Positions 1 through 9,719 are shown, numbered from the stretch's first letter. The stretch is 64,000 bases of DNA from SW132 sp038150125 (GCF_038150125.1 NZ_JBBVMF010000007.1:186001-250000); one strand, 5' to 3'. The notes: generated from the sequence alone by a model not told the origin. Numbers and translations are program-made.

Positions 1-1782
1 AATGATCAGCGTGACGATCTTTTCAGAAGGCGGACAAAGCGGATTCTTAGAGAATCAATCGCCAGGCAGTTTCAAAATATCCGGTTTACTTCGAACTCAA
101 CAGAACTTGCTGCTTCTGAAACTGCTGAGTGGCTGAAGGAAGATTTCGTCTCAATTTGCGGTGCAGTAGTGCATCATGGATCCATTCGCGCTCGGCTGCC
201 CATTCTTTTGAAAGAGGAAAACTCCCTCACGATTATCCAGATTCATGGTAAAGCGCTAAAAGGAGACCCTTCAGTACTCTTCCGACGACAACCCCTCGGC
301 AAGTCCATTCAGCGATATCTATTGAAAGCAGCGTATCGATATTACGTTGTTAAATCTGCTCACCCGGATGCGTCTGTTGACTGCCTGTTTATGTTTCCCC
401 AAAAGTCATTTACGGCACGAAGCAATCATCTCTACGAAAAGACACAGGGGGCCGACGAGATAGATCCAGACGTACTTGAGGAACTGAAAGACCTGTTTGT
501 GCAAGTTGATGGAACCGATCGTGTACGTGAAATGATGTCATCTATACCACCTGCAGTATCACATCCCTGGTTTACGGGGCAATCTCTGGAGACCGCACTT
601 GAAAAAATTGAGTCACTTAATGAAAAAGGTGCAAAAGGGGTTGTTCAACAGGTGCACTTGGGATGCAGAAACTGCAGGTTTAGAAAACCAGTCAATCAGC
701 ATGAGCCCGGTTGTTGGGATATTCATTTTCCGGATGCCAATATTCAAAATCGTGATAGACACCTTTTTGAATTGATTGGCCATCAAGTTCAGGAAAAACA
801 ATTGATTGACGAGAGGTATCAGGAGAGAGTCACCTATACCCGCGATTTTTCTGATGCCGGAAAAGTAATTGAACATACAGATCGTAAAATTGCAATTTAT
901 CACCGAAAAGCGATGCAGCTGCTTGATGCAAAAAACCGGAAGCTTCCGCTTGTATTTGCCAAGAAACTGCTCTCGGAAGTAGCTAATTTAGAACTCCCGT
1001 TACATTTTATAGATTTTGAAGCGGCTACACATCCTGTACCGGTCGAGAAAGGAAAGCGCCCGTACGATCCTGTCTTGTTCCAGTTTTCGTGCCACTCACT
1101 TTTATCTGATGGCAACCTTGTTCATACGCAATGGCTGGATCAAAAAAATTACTCCTCACCGCATTTAGATATTATTGATGGTCTGGCAAAAATTCCAAAT
1201 CTCGATAAAGGTACAATCGTCCAGTTCTCGCCTTTCGAACGGCAGGCATTTCACAAGCTATTCAATGAAATGAAGCAAAATCGAGATGCAAATGAAGTGA
1301 AGTATAAGTTTCTTAAAAAGGTGTTAAAAATTGGGGATAAGGATCAAAAAAGCCGCTTTTTGGATATTAGCGTATTGCTGAAAGATGGCTACTATAATCG
1401 GTTTATGAACAGCGGGCTCTCCCTCAAAGAAATTTTATACTCGGTTTTACAGGTAGAAAATGAATTGGGAACGTTTGAAAAGAAAACACATATCATTGAA
1501 GGCGAAGAAGTGAATCTGTTTAAGGAAAAAGATGGGAGACTTATCGATCCATATTATCAACTATCTGATGAAAGGTCACAAATCAGGGATGGAATAACGG
1601 CAATGCATGCATATCTATGTATGAAGGCCGGGGTATTGAGCGAAACTCAGCAGAAGCTTGTACCGATTCTAATGAAGCGATATTGTTCCATGGATTCTTT
1701 GAGCTTGTATTTGATTTATCAGCACATCGTTAAATTAATGGAAATGAAAGATTCAGAAATAGATCTAGTGATAGACGGATGA
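1..1782 (+). CDS. DUF2779 domain protein, 5'-truncated by the window edge
   Basis: The frame is open from base 1, so the gene starts before the window; the GTG at 169 is only the first start-like codon inside it. The C-terminal half matches the DUF2779 family: 'FIDFEAATHPVPVEKGKRPY' carries the D-x-E pair of DEDD-type 3'-5' exonucleases, followed by 'QFSPFERQAF' and a later 'DGITAMHAYL' segment. The middle has a cysteine cluster (LGCRNCRF...GCW) like those in Cas4-type PD-(D/E)XK nucleases. The N-terminal segment 'IRARLPILL...IIQIHGKAL' lines up with the usual R-x-D-IL...EVK nuclease core, but the acidic residues and lysine appear replaced (P, Q, H). Role is probably nucleic-acid processing; the substrate is unknown. 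The next gene is 64 bp downstream on the same strand. Confidence 0.7.
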   Translation, partial: NDQRDDLFRRRTKRILRESIARQFQNIRFTSNSTELAASETAEWLKEDFVSICGAVVHHGSIRARLPILLKEENSLTIIQIHGKALKGDPSVLFRRQPLGKSIQRYLLKAAYRYYVVKSAHPDASVDCLFMFPQKSFTARSNHLYEKTQGADEIDPDVLEELKDLFVQVDGTDRVREMMSSIPPAVSHPWFTGQSLETALEKIESLNEKGAKGVVQQVHLGCRNCRFRKPVNQHEPGCWDIHFPDANIQNRDRHLFELIGHQVQEKQLIDERYQERVTYTRDFSDAGKVIEHTDRKIAIYHRKAMQLLDAKNRKLPLVFAKKLLSEVANLELPLHFIDFEAATHPVPVEKGKRPYDPVLFQFSCHSLLSDGNLVHTQWLDQKNYSSPHLDIIDGLAKIPNLDKGTIVQFSPFERQAFHKLFNEMKQNRDANEVKYKFLKKVLKIGDKDQKSRFLDISVLLKDGYYNRFMNSGLSLKEILYSVLQVENELGTFEKKTHIIEGEEVNLFKEKDGRLIDPYYQLSDERSQIRDGITAMHAYLCMKAGVLSETQQKLVPILMKRYCSMDSLSLYLIYQHIVKLMEMKDSEIDLVIDG

Positions 1783-1846
1783 TTTATTTAATAAAAGTCT
1801 GAGCTAAACACTATCTTGAAAGTCATTAAAAGACAAACTTAGTACT

Positions 1847-3337
1847 ATGAAAAATATATTCAGATACACCGTTTTTTATTTGTCAGTTTTAATTGTTGCA
1901 AGTGCATGCACGGTTCAAAAGAACCCGGTGTCGGGCAATAAGCGGTTGTTGGCTTATAGTTGGGAAGAGGAGGTCGAAATTGGGCAAAATGTAGACCAGG
2001 AAATTGTTGCCCAGTATGGTCTCTACGACGATCCAAAAATTACTGAATATATTAAAAGCTTAAGCCAGGATGTGCTTGCAAATAGCCATATGCGTCGAGA
2101 GGATACGGATCGTAAATTTCGAGAAACAGAATTTTATTTTAAAGTACTCGACAGCCCGGTTGTGAATGCATTTGCACTCCCCGGTGGATATGTTTATTTC
2201 ACTCGCGGGTTGATGGCACATCTCAATAATGAGGCGCAGCTTTCGGTAGTAATTGGTCACGAAATTGGCCACGTGGCGGCACGTCATGCCTCCCAGCGGG
2301 CATTCCGGCAGCAGGTTGGCCAATTTGCCGTGATAGGAGGAGCGGTTCTGGGAGAAGAACTCCTGGGTTTGCCGGGAGGTGATATTCTTAATTTAAGCAG
2401 CCAGGCGGCTCAGCTTTTGTTTCTTAGTTACAGCCGCGAGGCTGAACGAGAATCAGACCGATTGGGTGTAGAATATTCAGCAAAAACAGGATTTAAAGCA
2501 TCTGAAGGGTCAGAATTTTTTACGAGTTTAAAACGCATATCTGAAAAATCAGGCCAAAGCATTCCTACAATGTTATCCACCCATCCTGATCCCGGTGAAC
2601 GCGAAGAGCGCATTCCACGTCTTGCACAGCAGTGGGCAGAAGAGGGATATGAACAGACGATAATCAACAAAGACCGCTATTTCGAAATGCTCGATGGAAT
2701 GGTGTTTGGGGAGAATCCTCGTAATGGGTTCGTTGAGGATGGTCAGTTCGTTCATCCCGACATGGAGTTTCAATTTCCGGTACCTGAAGGGTGGCAGGCG
2801 ATCAATCAACAGCAACAGGTTGTATTGGTAAGTCCCGAAGAGGATGCGGTTATCATTTTCAGAATTGATAGTGAATCTGACACTCCCCGGAGTTCAGTTC
2901 AGCAGTTTATTGGCCAGGAAGGAATCACAGTCAACAGTCAGTCGGAGGCACAAAGCAGTGGTGATTTTCCTGCGTATCGGGCAAACGTAACGATTTCACA
3001 GCAGGAAGTAAACTTAAGAGCAGTGATTTATGCGATGGAGTTTGAAGGCCGGATATTTCGGTTTATCAATTATACTTCGGAAGGACAGTTTTCAACCTAC
3101 CAGGATATTCTTGCAGGTGTTCCTGCAGAATTTGTCAGGCTTACAGATCAAAATCTACTGAATATTCAGCCGGTAAGGCTACAACTTATTCAGACAGACA
3201 GATCGGGCGCGTTCAGCAGCTTTTTACCCGAACAGCTGCCAATGGAAATTGCACCGGAAGATGTGGCCATTATTAACCAGGTTCAGCTTGATAGTTCGAT
3301 TGAATCGGGTCGGTTCCTCAAAATCCCGGTTCAGTAA
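1847..3337 (+). CDS. M48 family metalloprotease, lipoprotein
   Basis: 496 residues. The N-terminus has a hydrophobic segment ending in a lipobox (VASAC), so the protein is predicted to be a lipoprotein, probably periplasmic or outer-membrane facing. The zinc motif HEIGH lies at about residues 138-142, followed by 'VAARH', and the likely third ligand is Glu200 in 'SREAERESDRLG', as in BepA/LoiP-type M48 peptidases. The C-terminal 220 residues (after about 280) do not match a domain I recognise. M48 envelope proteases of this kind degrade or assist assembly of outer-membrane proteins. A strong terminator follows, so it is probably transcribed alone or with the upstream gene. Confidence 0.9.
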   Translation: MKNIFRYTVFYLSVLIVASACTVQKNPVSGNKRLLAYSWEEEVEIGQNVDQEIVAQYGLYDDPKITEYIKSLSQDVLANSHMRREDTDRKFRETEFYFKVLDSPVVNAFALPGGYVYFTRGLMAHLNNEAQLSVVIGHEIGHVAARHASQRAFRQQVGQFAVIGGAVLGEELLGLPGGDILNLSSQAAQLLFLSYSREAERESDRLGVEYSAKTGFKASEGSEFFTSLKRISEKSGQSIPTMLSTHPDPGEREERIPRLAQQWAEEGYEQTIINKDRYFEMLDGMVFGENPRNGFVEDGQFVHPDMEFQFPVPEGWQAINQQQQVVLVSPEEDAVIIFRIDSESDTPRSSVQQFIGQEGITVNSQSEAQSSGDFPAYRANVTISQQEVNLRAVIYAMEFEGRIFRFINYTSEGQFSTYQDILAGVPAEFVRLTDQNLLNIQPVRLQLIQTDRSGAFSSFLPEQLPMEIAPEDVAIINQVQLDSSIESGRFLKIPVQ

Positions 3338-3383
3338 TTAGTCATTTTTACTGGAATGGTGTTATGTCACAATTTTCGACTGT

Positions 3384-3421
3384 GATACCGCACTGAGATG
3401 CGGTATCTAATGATTTTTTTT
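3384..3421 (+). terminator. Rho-independent terminator after the M48 gene
   Basis: A perfect 9-bp stem, GATACCGCA (3384-3392) with TGCGGTATC (3399-3407), encloses a 6-nt loop and is followed by eight T residues (3414-3421). Confidence 0.8.
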
Positions 3422-3558
3422 CAGGCTAGATATATATTAAATATTGATATACTGACTCTGATCGGGATAACTTTCTTCTTGTAACCAATAGTGTAGTAAT
3501 TCTCATGGATCTGACGAAAGAATCCATATTGACCCAAAATTTAAAATAGTAAACAACC

Positions 3559-4851
3559 ATGATTGAACGATACGCCAGAGAAGAGATGTCAACAATATGG
3601 TCGGAAGAAAATCAGTTTCAGGCATGGCTGGATGTTGAACTTGCGGCCTGTTGGGCCTGGAGTCAACTCGGAAAAATACCGGCTGATGACGTTGAAAAAC
3701 TGTATGAAAACGCATCGTTTGATGTTAACCGAATCCATGAAATTGAAAAACAGACACGCCACGATGTAGTTGCTTTTACCCGGTCGGTCTCCGAAAGCCT
3801 CGGCGATGAAAAAAAATGGGTGCACTACGGACTTACCTCAACCGATGTGGTTGATACAGCGAACGGCTACCGGCTTAAGCAAGCGAACATATTATTAAGA
3901 ACGGGGTTGAACCGTTTTCTGGATGCACTTCGCGAAAAAGCCAAAGAACACAAATTTACAGTTATGATGGGCCGCACCCACGGCGTTCATGCCGAGCCTA
4001 CCACCTTTGGGCTGAAGTGCGCGCTTTGGTATGCCGAGATGGAGCGTAATATTCAGCGGTTCGAAGCGGCCGCAAATGATGTAGAATTTGGCAAGCTGTC
4101 CGGCGCAGTGGGGACCTTTGCAAATATTCCTACTGAAGTAGAAAAATTCACGTGCCAGAAACTGGGCATTTCGGCAGCACCCATATCAACTCAAACTCTA
4201 CAACGCGACCGTCATGCTTATTATATGGCAACGCTTGCAGTAATTGGCGGCACCATGGAAAAAATTGCGGTGGAAATTCGCCACTTGCAGCGAACGGAGC
4301 TTCGAGAGGCAGAAGAGTTTTTCAGAAAAGGGCAGAAGGGATCATCTGCCATGCCACATAAACGTAATCCGATTAGTTCAGAGAATATTACGGGGTGCTC
4401 GCGGGTTCTGCGAGGATACATGATGTCGGCCTACGAAAATATCCCGCTCTGGCACGAGCGCGATATATCGCATTCATCGGTAGAACGCATCATCCTGCCG
4501 GATGCAACAATTCTTCTCGATTATATGCTGAACCGGTTCTCCGGAGTCATCGAAAAGCTGATGGTCTATCCTGATAACATGAAAAAGAACATGGATAAGA
4601 CTCACGGCCTCGTTTTTTCGCAGCGGCTTCTGCTAATGCTTATTGATAAAGGGATATCCCGCGAACTCGCTTACGACACCGTTCAGCCGCTTGCGATGGA
4701 AGCGTGGGAAAATCATAAGCCATTCCGTCCATTAGTGGAAGCGGATGAAACTATCAGAGAAAATCTAACGCCTGAAGAGATTGAGAGTGCATTTGACCTT
4801 GACCATCATACACAGCGGGTAGATGAGATTTTTGAGAGGGTTGGGATTTAG
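3559..4851 (+). CDS. purB: Adenylosuccinate lyase
   Basis: 430 residues, the usual length of bacterial short-form PurB. It removes fumarate from SAICAR and from adenylosuccinate in purine biosynthesis. The fumarase/aspartase-superfamily signature 'GSSAMPHKRNP' is intact (about residues 260-270), as are the 'TSTDVVDT' and 'GRTHGVHAEP' segments that contribute catalytic and substrate-binding residues. The ATG at 3559 gives the normal N-terminus 'MIERYAREEM'. guaB, another purine gene, lies 1.2 kb downstream, separated by a toxin-antitoxin pair on the opposite strand. Confidence 0.97.
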   Translation: MIERYAREEMSTIWSEENQFQAWLDVELAACWAWSQLGKIPADDVEKLYENASFDVNRIHEIEKQTRHDVVAFTRSVSESLGDEKKWVHYGLTSTDVVDTANGYRLKQANILLRTGLNRFLDALREKAKEHKFTVMMGRTHGVHAEPTTFGLKCALWYAEMERNIQRFEAAANDVEFGKLSGAVGTFANIPTEVEKFTCQKLGISAAPISTQTLQRDRHAYYMATLAVIGGTMEKIAVEIRHLQRTELREAEEFFRKGQKGSSAMPHKRNPISSENITGCSRVLRGYMMSAYENIPLWHERDISHSSVERIILPDATILLDYMLNRFSGVIEKLMVYPDNMKKNMDKTHGLVFSQRLLLMLIDKGISRELAYDTVQPLAMEAWENHKPFRPLVEADETIRENLTPEEIESAFDLDHHTQRVDEIFERVGI

Positions 4852-4872
4852 GCAGCAATCAGACCGTATTTC

Positions 4873-5301
4873 TCAAACCCCCGATACAACATCCACTTTC
4901 AAATCCCTGGCCGCATCAAGCAAAACCGAATCTGTTGAAAAGAGAGTCAGTCGGTTTGTAATAGAAAATGCGAGATGAAGGCTGTCAAGTGTACGAAGGG
5001 GTTGCTTTGTTTTAGATAGAACCCATCGCGCCGTATGAAAGACGGTTTCTGTTAACGGATGTATTTCAAAAAGGCCGGCACGCAGATGCTCATTAAATTT
5101 GTCAATAACTTTTTTTTGTTGATCTGGAGTAAGTTGATTCATTCTGAGTTTTTTATTCAGCATCGAGTGAAACTCAACTTCAGTTAGTGCACTCACGATT
5201 GGCGACTCATCTTTCAGTAGAATAGACTGAACTTTTTGAGTGTGACTCTCTTCGATATAGTAAGATCCCAGGCAGCTTGTATCAATATACATGTCGGTCA
5301 A
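4873..5301 (-). CDS. PIN-domain toxin, VapC-like
   Basis: 142 residues from a TTG start that overlaps the antitoxin stop codon by 4 bp; an ATG three codons later (5292) is an equally plausible start. The PIN-domain acidic residues are visible: Asp in 'MYIDTS', Glu in 'ALTEVEFHS', Asp in 'TLDSLHLAFS' and Asp in 'STDSVLLDAA'. PIN toxins are Mg-dependent ribonucleases, often cleaving tRNA or rRNA. The pair sits between purB and a small ORF, convergent with purB. The four acidic positions appear intact, so the toxin is probably functional. Confidence 0.88.
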   Translation of the reverse strand: MTDMYIDTSCLGSYYIEESHTQKVQSILLKDESPIVSALTEVEFHSMLNKKLRMNQLTPDQQKKVIDKFNEHLRAGLFEIHPLTETVFHTARWVLSKTKQPLRTLDSLHLAFSITNRLTLFSTDSVLLDAARDLKVDVVSGV

Positions 5302-5543
5302 CGATCGTTGTCTCTCATTTCTCTTAAAATCTCGCCGGCCGGTTGTTCAGATGAAACACCAAGTGATTGCCTGAAGTCTGATAAATCCGGTAGCTTCTTG
5401 CGAGGTGTTTCTTGGTAGGGAACAATTTTTGCAATTTTTTTTGAGTAACGTTTGATAATTGTCTCTTCTCCACGTTCCGCTCTTGTCAGGTATTCGGCAA
5501 TCTGCTCTCTGACTTCATTGACATTCACTTCTTTATTGCTCAT
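5298..5543 (-). CDS. Phd/YefM-family antitoxin
   Basis: 81 residues. The N-terminal half ('VNVNEVREQIAEYL...GEETIIKRYSKKIAKIVP') follows the Phd/YefM DNA-binding pattern. The C-terminal half (KKLPDLSDF..., rich in charged residues) is the expected disordered toxin-binding tail. It is upstream of and overlaps the PIN toxin, the standard antitoxin-first order that allows translational coupling and autorepression. Confidence 0.85.
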   Translation of the reverse strand: MSNKEVNVNEVREQIAEYLTRAERGEETIIKRYSKKIAKIVPYQETPRKKLPDLSDFRQSLGVSSEQPAGEILREMRDNDR

Positions 5544-5545
5544 AA

Positions 5546-5569
5546 TTGTGTAAGTAAATTTATGTACAA
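5546..5569. promoter_or_regulatory. Possible operator of the toxin-antitoxin pair
   Basis: An imperfect palindrome, TTGTGTA...TATGTACAA, starts 3 bp upstream of the antitoxin start codon. Phd-type antitoxins bind palindromes in this position, but the symmetry is partial and no binding data exist. Confidence 0.3.
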
Positions 5570-5605
5570 CTCTAATCTAAGGAAAATAAAGATATTTAAA
5601 AAGGG

Positions 5606-5623
5606 GTGACATTAAGATGTCAC
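5606..5623. repeat. Short perfect inverted repeat
   Basis: GTGACAT (5606-5612) and ATGTCAC (5617-5623) with a 4-bp centre, in the divergent intergenic region between the antitoxin and the small ORF at 5672. It could be an operator or an RNA hairpin in the leader of the small ORF. Confidence 0.4.
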
Positions 5624-5671
5624 GCCGCCGCTGTATCATATGAGTGAATCATAAATAAACCACATATTATC

Positions 5672-5992
5672 ATGAATGCAGCTCTTAAAACACCACAACG
5701 TTTCCAGGCAGAACCGGTACTTCGATCTATTTTCAAAGAAGCTGAACTCGAACACCGAACCATCATTCAAATGTTCAACCTCCTTGGGTGGGGCGATCTT
5801 CCCGATGAATTGAAATTTACGATTAAGGAAGATGTGAAAGGATACATCGACGAGCTAAACGGAGAATATTCCACGAACTGTCCGCTCGTTCAGCGCAGAA
5901 GGGAAAGTGTTGATTTTTGGGTCAACAGTTATAAAGATGGCATCTGTTCTTTAGAAACCGTTTTAAGTTCTCTGAAGACAACCTGGCTGTAG
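5672..5992 (+). CDS. Hypothetical protein, 106 residues
   Basis: A soluble, mildly acidic protein with no signal peptide or membrane segment. It reads as mostly helical ('RSIFKEAELEHRTIIQMF', 'VKGYIDELNGEY') with one Cys pair separated by 70 residues. I do not recognise the family. It lies 80 bp before guaB on the same strand, and the reading frame has ordinary codon composition, which favours a real gene. Confidence 0.55.
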   Translation: MNAALKTPQRFQAEPVLRSIFKEAELEHRTIIQMFNLLGWGDLPDELKFTIKEDVKGYIDELNGEYSTNCPLVQRRRESVDFWVNSYKDGICSLETVLSSLKTTWL

Positions 5993-6072
5993 AAAAAACA
6001 GGAGTGAATGATTAAACAAGTTGGATTGGATTTCTTATCTTTACTAAAATGTAAACGAAAAGAATTGCCTCC

Positions 6073-7551
6073 ATGAGTTCCCATTCCCCCTTCGATAAGA
6101 TTACCCGGCAGGGATTAACCTATGACGACGTTTTATTAGTGCCAAATCACTCCTCTGTGCTCCCCAGAGATGTGGATTTATCCGTGCAGCTTACTCCAAC
6201 GCTCGAGTTAAAAACACCCATCATCAGCGCGGCAATGGATACCGTGTCGGAGTACCGCATGGCTATTGCACTTGCGCGTGAAGGTGGCATAGCGATGCTC
6301 CATAAAAATATGTCGATTGAGGATCAGGCCGAGCACGTGCGGCTCGTAAAGCGTAGTGAAAGCGGGATGATTGTGGATCCTGTAACGCTCCCGCCGGATG
6401 CAACAGTAAAAGATGCCCGTGCACTTATGAAAAAACATAAGATTGGCGGGATTCCGATTGTGGAGGAAGGTAACAAGCTGATCGGAATCGTAACCAACAG
6501 GGATCTTCGCTTCGAGCACTATGTCGACAAAAAGCTCAGCGAAATTATGACAAAGGAGAACCTCGTAACCGCCAAGCAGGGTACAGACCTGAAGCAGGCG
6601 GAAAAAATTCTCCAGGAGTATAAAGTAGAAAAACTTCCGATTGTTGATTCCAGTGACATCTTGGTGGGATTGATCACATTCAAAGACATTGAGAAGAAGA
6701 TGAACTTTCCCAATGCTTGTAAAGATTCAATGGGAAGACTCAGAGTGGGTGCTGCTGTCGGTGTAACGCCGGATACTTTAGACAGAGTATCGGCACTTGT
6801 AGACTCGGGCGTGGATATTATTACTGTTGACACAGCTCATGGCCATTCTGCTGGCGTGCTGAAAATGATCGGCCGCATTAAATCGGAATATAAAGACCTG
6901 AATATTGTGGGCGGTAATATTGCCACAAGATCTGCCGCAGAAGCTCTTGTTGATGCCGGCGCAGATGTAGTTAAAGTTGGTGTGGGTCCCGGATCAATCT
7001 GTACCACGCGTGTTGTGACCGGCGTAGGTGTTCCGCAGCTGTCTGCTGTGATGGAGGTTGCAGAATTCACCAGGAAGAATAACATTGGGCTCATCGCAGA
7101 CGGCGGAATTAAGCAGACGGGTGACATTCCCAAAGCAATAGCCGGCGGCGCGCAGGCTGTGATGATGGGGTCGATGTTTGCTGGTGTGGATGAAGCACCT
7201 GGTGAGACGATCATTTACGAATCAAGAAAATATAAGTCATACCGCGGCATGGGAAGTCTTGGTGCGATGGACCAGGGATCGAAAGACCGCTACTTCCAGG
7301 ATGTGGAAGACGATCTGCGTAAACTGGTACCAGAGGGCATTGAAGGACGGGTGCCATACAAAGGATTTTTAGGCGAGGTTGTCCACCAGATGAATGGCGG
7401 CATCCGCGCGGCAATGGGGTATGTGGGTGCACCGACAATTGAGGATCTTCAAAAAGCTGAATTTGTTCAAATCTCGGCTGCAAGTTACCGGGAGAGCCAT
7501 CCACATTCCGTACAGATCACTAAAGAAGCTCCCAATTACTCGGTCTCATAA
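6073..7551 (+). CDS. guaB: Inosine-5'-monophosphate dehydrogenase
   Basis: 492 residues, standard length. It oxidises IMP to XMP with NAD+, the committed step to GTP. The catalytic loop 'GPGSICTTRV' with the active-site cysteine is present, the N-terminus 'GLTYDDVLLVP' is typical, and two CBS domains (about residues 100-215, ending near 'ITFKDIEKKMNF') interrupt the TIM barrel. The flap region 'GSKDRYFQ' and 'VPYKG' are conserved. A glycosyltransferase gene begins 2 bp after the stop codon, so the two are probably cotranscribed. Confidence 0.97.
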   Translation: MSSHSPFDKITRQGLTYDDVLLVPNHSSVLPRDVDLSVQLTPTLELKTPIISAAMDTVSEYRMAIALAREGGIAMLHKNMSIEDQAEHVRLVKRSESGMIVDPVTLPPDATVKDARALMKKHKIGGIPIVEEGNKLIGIVTNRDLRFEHYVDKKLSEIMTKENLVTAKQGTDLKQAEKILQEYKVEKLPIVDSSDILVGLITFKDIEKKMNFPNACKDSMGRLRVGAAVGVTPDTLDRVSALVDSGVDIITVDTAHGHSAGVLKMIGRIKSEYKDLNIVGGNIATRSAAEALVDAGADVVKVGVGPGSICTTRVVTGVGVPQLSAVMEVAEFTRKNNIGLIADGGIKQTGDIPKAIAGGAQAVMMGSMFAGVDEAPGETIIYESRKYKSYRGMGSLGAMDQGSKDRYFQDVEDDLRKLVPEGIEGRVPYKGFLGEVVHQMNGGIRAAMGYVGAPTIEDLQKAEFVQISAASYRESHPHSVQITKEAPNYSVS

Positions 7552-7553
7552 CA

Positions 7554-8831
7554 TTGCTGAAAAAAGTTCTCATCATCGCCTATTACTTCCCGCCCATGGG
7601 AGGAAGTGGCGTGCAGCGACCGGCCAAGCTTGCTAAATACCTAAGGAAATTTGGATGGGAACCTGTAATTCTCGCACCTGAACCCGGCGCATATATAAGT
7701 TTTGATGAGTCCTTGCTCCTAGAACTTAAGGAGTTAAATATTCGGATTGAAAGGGTTAAGCCGAATACACCATTTCATAAATCAGGAAAGTCAAAAAAGA
7801 AGGTGTCATCATCACCGTTCAAAGAAAAGCTTGTGAAATGGCTTACGTCATGGTTTTTTCTGCCCGATAATAAAAGAGGGTGGGTTGAACCTGCCGTTGC
7901 GAAAGCAATTGAATTACACGCTTCTGAATCGTTTGACGCGATCCTTGCAACTGCTCCGCCCTACAGTAATTGTTTAATTGCTCAAACGATAAAGAAGAAA
8001 ATTGGTTTGCCCGTTTTGCTTGATTTTCGTGATGATTGGTTGAAGAGTCACTGGATTTGGTATCCAACAAGCTGGCACTATAGGAAAATGAAAAAAATAG
8101 AACAGAAGGCATTAATGTCTGCTGATGCTATCTCTGTGGTGAATCCAATGTATAAGAGCTCATTTGAGGAAAGGTTGGCAAAAGGCAAACAGATTGATGT
8201 TCGTGTGATACCTAACGGATTTGATCCTGAAGATTACAATCAGGCAACACCATCAGGTTCTGATAAACGATTTACAATTTTGCATAGCGGCAGATTTTAT
8301 AATGTGATTCAGCCCGATACTCTATTAAAATCTGTGAAGCTTGCAATAGATAAACAACCTGAATTGCAGAGCTGTCTGTCGCTGCAGTTCCAAGGGGGGC
8401 TGGGAAGGCGGCATTGGTCACTTATCAATAAACTGGGTCTTGAAATAGTTACGACCGATTTTGGCTATGTTGAACACGGGCAGGCCGTGAAAAATATCAC
8501 AAACGCTGATCTGTTATATCTAACGCTGGGAGAACGGAAGCATATGAATGCGGTGACACCTGGCAAACTTTTTGAATACATGGGAAGCCTGAAACCAGTT
8601 TTGGCACATATCCCCGAAGGCGTAACCGCAGATTATTTACGGAAATACAATGCCGCTTCTATCATAGCTTTGAATGATGAAGTTTCCGGGGCACAGGAAA
8701 TTCTGAACTTTTATGAGAAGTGGAAGCGGAATAATTTGCCGGTTGGAGATGAGAAATTTGCCACCCGGTTCAGCAGGCTAAAAATCGCAGAGCAGTTTAG
8801 CGGACTTTTGAGTCAAATTGTACATCATTAA
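7554..8831 (+). CDS. Glycosyltransferase, GT4-like
   Basis: 425 residues from a TTG start. The N-terminus 'KKVLIIAYYFPPMGGSGVQR' is the Rossmann strand and donor loop of GT-B enzymes, and the later 'RFTILHSGRFYN' and 'PGKLFEYMGSLKPVLA' segments match the nucleotide-sugar-binding half. The likely role is transfer of a sugar during cell-surface glycan synthesis; donor and acceptor are unknown. It starts immediately after guaB. A second enzyme with the same N-terminal layout is at 18633. Confidence 0.85.
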   Translation: MLKKVLIIAYYFPPMGGSGVQRPAKLAKYLRKFGWEPVILAPEPGAYISFDESLLLELKELNIRIERVKPNTPFHKSGKSKKKVSSSPFKEKLVKWLTSWFFLPDNKRGWVEPAVAKAIELHASESFDAILATAPPYSNCLIAQTIKKKIGLPVLLDFRDDWLKSHWIWYPTSWHYRKMKKIEQKALMSADAISVVNPMYKSSFEERLAKGKQIDVRVIPNGFDPEDYNQATPSGSDKRFTILHSGRFYNVIQPDTLLKSVKLAIDKQPELQSCLSLQFQGGLGRRHWSLINKLGLEIVTTDFGYVEHGQAVKNITNADLLYLTLGERKHMNAVTPGKLFEYMGSLKPVLAHIPEGVTADYLRKYNAASIIALNDEVSGAQEILNFYEKWKRNNLPVGDEKFATRFSRLKIAEQFSGLLSQIVHH

Positions 8832-8873
8832 ACACATTATTTTTATTACGGGCAATCAATTGACGATTTATTT

Positions 8874-9719
8874 ATGTGGGAATTTATAAAAAAAATATTC
8901 TCTGAACGAGAAGGTGACGTTACAGTAGTTGTACTGGATGATCAAAATCCGGATGGTTCCAGCTCATTCAAGCTGGCGGCTCAGGATGTTATTAAAGTAA
9001 CTTTATTTGTAGTCATCTTATCGGTGCTTATTACAACTATTATATTTTTTGCCACACCCCTGGGCTCTCTTTATCAGCAACAGCAGGATGCTTCAATTCG
9101 AAATGAAGCCATTGCTATCAGTCAGAGACTTAATACATTACAAGATTCGCTGGAAGCAAGAGACCGGCAGCTGACGGATTTAAAACATGTTTTGCAGACG
9201 GTTCCCGATACGACTTTTAATGTAAGCTCAACAATGAATCAGGGCAATAGTGGAGAGGTAGATTTTGAAACTGATTTTCCTTTTTTAAATGCCTATGAAA
9301 TGCTTTCGCAGGATCAGATCATATTTTCGGAATCATTGGAACGAGCACCCGATTTTCCCGCCAATCTTCCTGTTGATGGAACACTCAGCCAGAACTTTGA
9401 TGCGGGCAAAGGACATTTTGGTATAGATATTGCAGCAGCTACTAACACAAGCTTTACATCGATTGCCGATGGAGTGGTCGCGTATGCTGAATGGACAATC
9501 AATTATGGATATGTTATTCACTTGCAACACAACAACGGTGTTACCTCGGTTTACAAGCATGGATCAAGTTTACTGAAACAACAGGGCGATTATGTTCTGA
9601 AAGGGGATGTACTTGGAACCGTAGCAGATACAGGCGTATTAAGCAGCGGTTCTCACCTGCATCTTGAAATCTGGAAGAATGGAATTCCCCAAAATCCCGT
9701 AATGTATTTAAATAACTAA
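8874..9719 (+). CDS. M23 family metallopeptidase, membrane anchored
   Basis: 281 residues: a short cytoplasmic N-terminus, one membrane segment (about residues 40-63), a coiled-coil linker ('RNEAIAISQRLNTLQDSLEARD') and a C-terminal LytM/M23 domain. The zinc-binding HxGxD ('HFGID') and HxH ('HLH' in 'GSHLHLEIW') motifs are intact, as is the histidine of 'YKHG', so it should cleave peptidoglycan cross-links. It stands 5 bp before a bactofilin gene. M23/bactofilin pairs control cell shape in Helicobacter and other bacteria, so this is probably a morphogenesis module. Confidence 0.9.
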   Translation: MWEFIKKIFSEREGDVTVVVLDDQNPDGSSSFKLAAQDVIKVTLFVVILSVLITTIIFFATPLGSLYQQQQDASIRNEAIAISQRLNTLQDSLEARDRQLTDLKHVLQTVPDTTFNVSSTMNQGNSGEVDFETDFPFLNAYEMLSQDQIIFSESLERAPDFPANLPVDGTLSQNFDAGKGHFGIDIAAATNTSFTSIADGVVAYAEWTINYGYVIHLQHNNGVTSVYKHGSSLLKQQGDYVLKGDVLGTVADTGVLSSGSHLHLEIWKNGIPQNPVMYLNN

